Positions 49,501 through 64,000 of a stretch of 64,000 nt of DNA are shown piece after piece. Both the position numbers and the translations under genes were made by a program. The stretch is from Hormiphora californensis (lineage: Eukaryota > Ctenophora > Tentaculata > Cydippida > Pleurobrachiidae): positions 3,492,528 through 3,556,527 of the forward strand of contig CM035357.1 in assembly GCA_020137815.1 (NCBI GenBank). The letters run 5' to 3'. The notes below the pieces were generated by a model, which was not told the origin of the DNA, ran no database searches, and saw only the letters and a list, made by a program, of their open reading frames with translations. Each line of letters starts with the position of its first letter. Position 1 is the stretch's first letter.

Positions 49501-52370
49501 AGAATGAATTATAAAATGTTGTGGTCGAGTCTGAAAGGGTTGCGCTTCTGGGTTATATGGCATTGGTAGTTAACGCAACATTTCTAGATAGGCGTAAATG
49601 TAATTGTGAGAGTACCCACCGAGCTATTGCCAGCAATGCCAGTTCTCCTTTGGATGCCAAATTTCTCCTTCACCTCCATCTCCCACATTGTCCAACCTAA
49701 GTTTGTCCCAGATCCACTAGGTTTGTTCTACAAATGGGGTCATAGTTGTAGGTGAATATGTCATAGCACTGGCAAGTGCCCCGGGCCCAAAAGGCGGGTG
49801 CGGTGGCGCAGCCCCATCCTTAAACAGGGGGTGTGGGGGCAGAGCCCCCACCTTAGAAATGCCTTCATTTACTGACGAATGCACTTATTACTAATCCAAA
49901 TATTACTAATATTAGTTAATAGGTACAGTCGGACCCCGATTTACCGGGATGCTCGGGGAAAAGGGGTTTGCCCTGTAAATCGGGGTGCCCGGTATATCGG
50001 GGCAAAATATCGTCAATTTCTTATATCGGGGTAAGTTTATCCTCCCGGTAAATCGAGGTTCCGGTAAATCGGGGCCCGGTAAATCGGGGTCCGACTGTAC
50101 ATACATTGATCGCCTTTTGCAACACCATCAGGAAAGAAGATAGGGCCCTCAAATCCTCTATGGTGACGATGTGCCCTGACCCTCTACAGAGGTCTCGCCA
50201 GAAAGTCATGACGGTCTTCCTCCATACTTCGAGCTCCTCCTTTGAAGGTGTCTGACACCAACTCCTGAAACAATGTTCTCTTTTATATCTGTAGGACTTA
50301 ATTGTTGCTCTATTGGATACCCATCATCACAATTGTTACTGGTTAGATCAGGCATATCTTTTGGAAAATCGTTCTCAAATATTACGCGAAGGGTCGGAAT
50401 GGGTGCATGTGTCTCCCTCTCGCGTATTTCTTTCTCTTAATCCTCTTCATCACTTAGCCCTCTACGACAACTCCCTATTATGCTACTCTCTAGCTTGCAA
50501 ATCCATAAAACATTATTTACATACAAACATTTATAATGCTCCTGCTCAAACGATATGGCTATAAATTACAGACACCCCCTAGAGCGATTGAGATTGTTAG
50601 ACCCATATACCATAGCATTTTCCCGGATCGCCCAACCACCAACGTCAGCTGGCAGTCGAAGGGTACGAGCAGCCCCTGTGTATATTACTTACAGATCGTA
50701 GGACTCCCTAGAGAGGTCTTCGAGCCATCCCTGCTCCGTAATCCTCTTAACTCGGGCCAATGTGGTTCTTGGTATCTTTTTGAGGCCAGGGAGACCCACA
50801 TCAAATACCTACAACCGATTTCATGTGTCAAATACAGTATTTTTTTTGTAGTCTCTACAAACTAGATTGTGAAGAGGTTGGTTGGTTGTCCTACCTCGTT
50901 CTCGTTCAGATAGTCATCCAGTTCGCCTATCTGCTTATCACCCAATTGGCTAATCTGCAAAGGATTCCATACGTCAAATAAAGTAAATGAATAATCATGT
51001 TTTTTGTAATACTCGGTACAAACTAGATCATGCAGATGTTGGTTGGTTATCTTACATCAGTTTGTTCGTTGTTCGGCTGGCTGTCACTGTCCACTTCGCT
51101 CGGCTGCAAAGGATTCCATACGTCAAATAAAGTAAATAAATGATCATGTTTTTTGTAATACTCGGTACAAACTAGATCATGCAGATGTTGGTTGGTTATC
51201 TTACATCAGTTTGTTCGTTGTTCGGCTGGCTGTCACTGTCCATTTCGCTCGGCTGCAAAGGATTGCATACGTCAAATGAGGTAATTAAATTTTCAATTTT
51301 TTGTACTACTCGGCACATTTTACGCACAATTTATCACATAACAAGGTCACACAAATAAAATATAACTTTGTCCCGCTTTTAAGCTGAGAGGTGTGAAAGT
51401 ATACACAGTTCACATCATCGGTTTCTTAAAGCGGTATAAACAATACTTTGAGATAGTGACATAACGTCCATAGCATTCGATGCACAGAAACGAGGAAACT
51501 AGACCATACAGAGGTTGGTCGGTTGGTCCCGGTGGCACAATGTGAGGAATCTAGGAATGGCATTCCTTCCGGCAAGTCAGCTCTGTTGACCTAAATTTCG
51601 GCAAGATTTTAGCCGGCGACCATGTTTAAATTTCAGGATAGAAACAATCCTTGTGTTTCAGTACACATTCGTATTTTTCACAATTGTGCGAAGTTTTGGG
51701 GACACATGCCTCCATTTGGTCCTTTTAAATTAAAAATGTGGATGAAATCACCAGAGATCAGTTCTAACTTCATTGAATCTGTATTTTAAAAAATCGGCAT
51801 GCCGATTTTTCTTCCTCGAATATTCCTTAGGAATGGGGAGGGAAAGTTGACGATTTCCTGCCGGAAAATACAAAAGTTGAAATTTTCTAAATTAATCAAG
51901 TTTTAGCACTAACCCCACTAATTTTGGGACGCTGAATCACGTGAGCTACTTTTTAATCACCTCAGAGGTCAATTAAGTGTGCTAATTGGCATAATTAACC
52001 GGTAATTAGCAACTTTTTAGAATGGGCTATTACTCATGTCATTGCCCACTATCCCCACTAATTTTTATACGCTGAATCACATGAGTTACTTTTCGAAGTT
52101 CTCCGGGGTCAATTAAAGGAGCTAATTGGTATAATTGGTCGGTAATTGGTAAAATTTAACAAGGATTGTTACAATCGTGAAATTGAAAAATCGGCAACTT
52201 TTTTGTTATTCTCTGGCCATTCCCGGCAGCTTCAAATTGGCGTGCCACCGGGCGGTTGGTTATCTTACCTCAAAGTCGTAATCGTTCTCGCTGGTTTGCT
52301 CCTGCTCGACAGCCGATTGGCTTGTCGCCGGGCTTGAGAAACTGAATTTGTCAAAAAAGGATTGTCTCAT
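46520..52370 (-). CDS. unrecognised nuclear-type protein, 13 exons
   Basis: Exons: 52370-52269, 51252-51205, 51103-51056, 50954-50895, 50808-50693, 50264-50105, 49727-49620, 49495-49357, 48579-48508, 47535-47476, 46920-46811, 46682-46612, 46532-46520. They total 1107 nt, 368 residues, all phases compatible. The N-terminus is acidic (MRQSFFDKFSFSSP; two near-identical 16-residue exons PSE(M/V)DSDSQPNNEQTD). A helical middle part (ELEVWRKTVMTFWRDLCRGS) and a strongly basic stretch (PPKKQQKKNKRKE), a likely nuclear localisation signal, follow. A helical C-terminus (RWTSATVRELINASKKKMWD) faintly recalls SANT/MADF helices. The start is chosen as the first Met of the first coding exon. It lies inside the 19-kb block bounded by inverted repeats, divergent from the Harbinger transposase. 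A DNA-binding accessory role is possible but not shown. Confidence 0.7.
46980..47188. mobile_element. foldback MITE, CAGTGGTC family, second copy
   Basis: Arms of about 95 bp begin cactggtcatccgacataat and end tgtcggatgaccactg. The outer 40 bp match the element at 12777-13001 (ataattgccata, tcgacgtgaa), while the inner parts differ. It lies in an intron of the 13-exon unknown gene. Confidence 0.85.
47592..48473. mobile_element. 882-bp TTAA-flanked element, CCCTTTGGAGACGAT ends
   Basis: Bordered by TTAA on both sides (47588-47591, 48474-48477), with 16-bp terminal repeats ccctttggagacgat / atcgtctccaaaggg. A second inverted pair inside carries gggtcacctgtgacccaatc. TTAA plus CCC ends is the piggyBac pattern. 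No transposase inside, so non-autonomous. It lies in an intron of the unknown gene. Confidence 0.88.
49763..49862 (+). repeat. 100-bp GC-rich dispersed repeat with hairpin end
   Basis: Begins tagcactggcaagtgccccg and continues with gggggcagagcccccac. It is a close copy of 31890-31993 in the opposite orientation. Confidence 0.85.
49926..50097. mobile_element. 172-bp TA-flanked MITE, GTCGGACCCCGATTT family
   Basis: Ends cagtcggaccccgattta and its complement, TA on both sides, with several internal copies of ccggtaaatcgggg. Located in an intron of the unknown gene, next to the exon ending at 50105. Confidence 0.88.
50985..51275. repeat. tandem duplication of about 145 bp carrying a 48-nt exon
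   Basis: Two nearly identical copies each contain an acceptor, a 48-nt exon and a gtaag donor. This makes the two adjacent exons at 51252-51205 and 51103-51056. Because 48 is a multiple of three, the duplication keeps the frame. Confidence 0.92.
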
Positions 52371-52796
52371 TTTGTGAATAGAGTTGGTTGATTAAAAGTT
52401 GCAAGAATAGCGATTTTTTGAAGTTTTTAATTTTCACGAGCTGTGATATATGTTATGTGAATGTGGAAATATAAATATTTTCGAGCGCGCGGCGTAAAAA
52501 ATGCAGCGCTCGGAATATACAAAAAGTTGAATTGGCCGGCCGCTCCAGAGGAAAAAAATCAATCTGGGTGTGTTTAGCGTGGGCGCGATTATAAAATTAT
52601 AATCTGGGTGCCTTGAGGCCCTGCTCTCAAATGTGTGGAGAATTGGAAACAAACTAAACCGGCAAACAACGATCCAGTTGGTTCACACTCTCGTCCATTC
52701 TCGCCTAGACTTACTGGACTCTGGAGCAACCCTCGACAAAAAGATATGAACCAGAGGGTCTGGACAGTGAGCCGATGTTGTATATTATGTATGTAA

Positions 52797-52974
52797 GGGG
52801 CGATTCAAAAAGGACGTCCAAGAATTTTGGTCATTTTCTACCCCCTCCCCCTTCTTCCCCCAGTCCAGGGCTGTCCGAATCTGGCAGACACCCTCCCTCC
52901 CCTGTCCGAGTTTCGTCCACCTATATCTCTAAAATTCAGTAAAATTTTTCTTCAAAACCTTTTTGAATCGCCCC
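52797..52974. mobile_element. 178-bp MITE with TAA duplication, PIF/Harbinger-like
   Basis: Terminal repeats ggggcgattcaaaaagg and cctttttgaatcgcccc flanked by TAA (52794-52796 and 52975-52977). A 3-bp TWA duplication with G-rich ends is the PIF/Harbinger pattern. It lies 1.7 kb upstream of the Harbinger-type transposase gene. Confidence 0.85.
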
Positions 52975-53085
52975 TAAGGGTGAATTGAAGTTGAGAGATA
53001 TTTAAAGGCGAGCATTGAGAGATATTTAAAGGCGAGAAGTGCCCTACATACCAAGACATTTAAGAGTGACTTATTTGTTTATTAA

Positions 53086-54387
53086 GGGTACACCTGGCGT
53101 TTTTCATCATCGAGTGCCCAACCAAATGACTTCACCAGGGTTTAGGCCATACAAAATGGACCTCAAATATGCAATTTTAGCCCTAAAGTCGAATTCATAT
53201 TTTTGCTACAGCCTATTTTCAAAGTGGCGTTTTTTCAATTTTTGGTGGAATTTTTAACCTCAGGACCACTTTTTTGAGATAGAAACATTAAATTCTTGGA
53301 ATTTGAAGAGAATATAAAGGTAAATAAGCCCAAAGAAGGATTTTTGAAATGGAGCTAATTTATGGCCATGAGAACGGTTTACTTTTTTGCTTCTTTGACA
53401 CGCTGGCTGAGAATGTTCCCATGCTTCATTAGAGATGAAAATCGGGAAATAGTTGCTCAAAACGATTATCTATGTGGCCCAAAAATTTTGGAACTTTCCC
53501 GTCAAAGATGTGGTGTACAGAGCTTGTTTTGTGAAACCCATCTTTTTGAAAAAGAGGGAAATTCCCTGTATCTCAAAAACGGATGATCGTAGAGACCTGC
53601 GACCAAGCTTAATCGATTCAGAAGGTCCGATTTTGGGGGGGTCTTCTGAGAGACATTTTGCTCCTACTCCAACCGTTTTTGCTGTAATTGCGAAAAAGCT
53701 ATCAGCAAGTAAGGGGGAAATCAGCCCGAAGCAGGCTACTGGAATTTAGTTGTTCCCCCTTTTCATAGAATTGGTTTTTTGCAAGTACAGCAAAAACGGT
53801 TGGAGTAGGAGCAAAATGTCTCTCAGAAGACCCCCCCAAAATCGGACCTTCTGAATCGATTAAGCTTGGTCGCAGGTCTCTACGATCATCCGTTTTTGAG
53901 ATACAGGGAATCTCCCTCTTTTTCAAAAAGATGGGTTTCACAAAACAAGCTCTGTACACCACATCTTTGGTGGGAAAGTTCCAAAATTTTTGGGCCACAT
54001 AGATAATCGTTTTGAGCAACTATTTCCAGATTTTCATCTCTAATGAAGCATGGGAACATTCTCAGCCAGCGTGTCAAAGAAGCAAAAAAGTAAACCGTTC
54101 TCATGGCCATAAATTAGCTCCATTTCAAAAATCCTTCTTTGGGCTTATTTACCTTTATATTCTCTTCAAATTCCAAGAATTTAATGTTTCTATCTCAAAA
54201 AAAGTGGTCCTGAGGTTAAAAATTCCACCAAAAATTGAAAAAACGCCACTTTGAAAATAGGCTGTAGCAAAAATATGAATTCAACTTTAGGGCTAAAATT
54301 GCATATTTGAGGTCCATTTTGTATGGCCTAAACCCTGGTGAAGTCATTTGGTTGGGCACTCGATGATGAAAAACGCCAGGTGTACCC
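53086..54387. mobile_element. 1.3-kb near-perfect palindrome flanked by TTAA
   Basis: Arms of about 615 bp (53086-53700 and 53773-54387) around a 72-bp spacer, with ends gggtacacctggcgttttt and complement. TTAA lies on both sides (53082-53085, 54388-54391). Only a few mismatches are seen between the arms. TTAA with GGG ends resembles Kolobok elements more than piggyBac. Open frames in each arm mirror one another and show no domain. Confidence 0.92.
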
Positions 54388-54638
54388 TTAATGTATTATA
54401 TATCGCCAGGGACGTGCGTGGTGTACCAGGAGTGGTGAATTATGCAGCCATTCTCATTGTGTCGCTCTCCCATTATCTCCGTGTCCTAACACAATGGTTA
54501 TGGTATACCCGCACACGTGTTCCCTATATTTTGTTATCCCAGCCAGATGCGTATTTCAATGTAATCGCTTCCATTGACATCAACACTTTTTTCTACAAGT
54601 TACTCCAATTTACTAGTATCAATAGTTATCAATCTCTC

Positions 54639-58937
<4,299 letters not shown>

Positions 58938-59866
58938 GGTAACATATATATGGGCAGTTATTTTGGTCTATTTTGCTTTTTATTACCGGCTGAATTAAAT
59001 CAATCAATTAAAGTAGCAGACAACTTCTGGTTCATCTTCCTGTAGTTTTCGAAACTTTAATGCTGATCTGTTTATAAGGAATTGCTTTTTCTTACTGGCT
59101 GAATTAAATTAATCAATGGCCTTCTAAGCACTGAAGACCCGACAACACACCGCCGTCTCAACCTATGCCGTTTTGTTATCGGTTATACCCGGAAATTCGC
59201 CAGTTCCAGCCCCACCAGCGCACTAAACTACTACATTCTCCCCAGGATACAGAATGAGGAAGGAGAGGAAATGGTCCGCTCTATAACAGGATGATAGAAG
59301 CATACTAGCCCTGTTAGATGACAAGGGGGTTACTAGAGACATGGTTGCAGTGTATCCCGGCTGAGGAGAAAGTTAGTCTGTGGTGTAGGGTCTCCTCCCA
59401 ACTCCCTTTATTTCTCTTCATAACATGATGGAGGAACAACATTGTGACAATTATATATTATAATTATTATGTGCGACTAATTAGCAGTGAGTTGTCATGG
59501 TGGCATGTGTGTGGTATTACATCTAGAAATTTATTTATTCCAACCTGTTATTGTGAACATATTATAGTTTGTTTTGTTCAAACCGGGGAGGGAGGGAGGG
59601 TCGAACAAGGCAACCAATTTCTACCTTATTACCTAAATATTTCGCAGCCGATAGTTAATATGTAATACAAAAATTAAGAAACCTAAAATGTATTATATAA
59701 ATAATATTATTTGGTGACCAGATAAACATTGGAATATAATGACGAAAAAATTATGAAATTCATAAAAATTTCTCCGATATTCTTAATTTTAGGCTACGAA
59801 ATTTTTAGGTAAAAAGGCACAAAGTAATACTATATATATATTTATAATAGATATTGACTGTTCAGC
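58938..59866. other. intergenic, no gene seen
   Basis: AT-rich spacer between two plus-strand genes. No open frame with a recognisable domain or convincing splice structure. Confidence 0.5.
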
Positions 59867-62862
<2,996 letters not shown>

Positions 62863-62871
62863 GCGCCGGAC

Positions 62872-63918
62872 CCCCCCCCCCCCCCGATCCTCTACTCCTC
62901 GTGTTGATGGCTGGCCCCCTATCTCCAGACTGCACTGCAAGGTTACCTCTAGTTGGTGGCAGCAGCTGATTGAGAGTGGCCTGCTTTCAGTGGAGGTATA
63001 AACGTGTTGCGGGGGTACCAGTGATGGTATAGTTTCTGTCTTTCTGGGGTTACAATCACAGGACCCCACTACAAACACATCAGAGATGTCTGTAGCCCTC
63101 CCCCATCCGACCTACATTCCATCAAACACTATATTTTTAACATCTTTTATATACCATGCATTTTAAGTCTCCCCGTGTATTTACATTTGTCAAACCCAAT
63201 ACATTCGGACCCCTATTTGACAGACACCGATTTGGCGGACACCCCCATTTAGCAGACAAAACCATTTCCTCCGAGGGTGCTGTTAAATCGGGGTCCGACT
63301 GTACCCCCATTACCAGGACCATTTAACGTTAATCCCACCATTTAACACATCACTTCCATTACGCTCATAGCATGTACTATGAACCACAACATCATGTTTT
63401 AACCACTGAAGACCAACACATATAATGAACACATATAACAACACACTGGACCATGGCACGCCAAGCATCCATAGCAACTGTAAGTTGTCAAAGAGTTGTG
63501 TTGTGTGCTCCGCTGATTGATACCCCTCATCCCTCCCAAAATTGATCTGCTGTATTAAATTTACATACATTGACACACCTGTATATTATTTTTTTGGGCG
63601 TAGAATTCAAATAGCCCACCCCTAACCCCACGTTCTCCTAGTGAACTGCAACTAACTGTAAGCGGCATTTTTGGACCACTGGCGTTGTTGTGTTATACAG
63701 ACTACAGAGAGACAGTCGAGAGAAAATATCATCCACCCGGCGTTGTAACAGGCAAGACAAACATATTCTGCCATCTATATCTACTCTTAACTCTTTACTG
63801 TCCCTCCTTCCCTCACGCCAGTCTCCCTTTTCATTATATTATTTCTCTTTTCTCTTGTTTCCTTGTACATCTTTCACCCTCTACCCATACCACGGGGGGG
63901 CTATCTAGTCTTGTGCCA
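62872..63918. repeat. 1.07-kb inverted repeat, right copy
   Basis: Reverse complement of 44824-45890, beginning at the C-run beside gatcctctactcctcgtg and ending at cttgtgcca. It contains a MITE at the same internal place as the left copy. It starts 10 bp after the stop codon of the six-exon gene. Confidence 0.9.
63202..63301. mobile_element. TA-flanked MITE, GTCGGACCCCGATTT family
   Basis: Begins cattcggacccctatttg and ends ttaaatcggggtccgactg, TA on both sides. It is the counterpart of 45467-45565. Confidence 0.8.
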
Positions 63919-64000
63919 GCGCATGACCTCCCGCACGCGATAGAACGGATGGTATATCTTAGGGGCCTATCGCTAGTATTTCCTGAGCCTCTCTCGCTTA

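Noticed and set aside
53362-54110. Mirror-image open frames of about 74-105 residues
   Set aside because: Identical readings of the two arms of a noncoding palindrome; no domain.

Overview
The window is nuclear DNA from an animal. Every recognisable gene is split by many short introns (mostly 50-400 bp) with GT..AG borders, there are no operons or Shine-Dalgarno sites, and the proteins are metazoan in type: a secreted C-type lectin/VWC/Ig protein, a FES/FER tyrosine kinase with F-BAR and SH2 domains, a cyclin K, an RPA-interacting protein and a mitochondrial glycine C-acetyltransferase. Tiny introns, an intron down to about 40 nt, and a very high load of foldback elements suggest an early-branching animal. 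A sponge is my best guess, but this is inference and not tested.

Layout. 0.4-1.2 kb is a minisatellite; 1.76-2.37 kb is a frameshifted sugar-transporter remnant. 3.2-14.3 kb (minus) is the lectin/VWC/Ig gene; its 4.4-kb intron holds a 5'-truncated LINE that is itself split by a 1.8-kb poly(A)-tailed retroposed insert. 15.2-16.2 kb is a TA-flanked inverted-repeat element. 17.4-22.3 kb (minus) is glycine C-acetyltransferase; a small membrane-protein gene lies in its sixth intron on the opposite strand and is cut by a 1.1-kb DNA element. 22.7-36.2 kb (minus) is the FES/FER kinase, with a 4-kb nest of foldback elements between the two SH2 exons. 36.7-40.1 kb (minus) is cyclin K and 40.3-40.9 kb (minus) is RPAIN, tightly packed head-to-tail. 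41.1-41.8 kb is a dead LINE ORF1.

The right third differs: 44.8-63.9 kb is bounded by two inverted copies of a ~1.07-kb repeat. Between them lie an unrecognised 13-exon gene (minus, 46.5-52.4 kb), an intact 12-exon PIF/Harbinger-type transposase gene (plus, 54.6-58.9 kb), an unrecognised 6-exon gene (plus, 59.9-62.9 kb) and at least five inverted-repeat elements. One of these is a 178-bp TAA-flanked MITE of the kind PIF/Harbinger transposases move. Whether the block is one large mobile unit or a chance arrangement cannot be settled here; it is the most interesting candidate system in the window.

Genes were assembled by hand from splice signals and reading phase. For GCAT, FES/FER, cyclin K, the Harbinger gene and the two unknown genes the exon lengths sum to a whole number of codons with compatible phases, which is strong internal support. 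A recurrent oddity is that exon-intron borders of several host genes have been copied in short tandem duplications.
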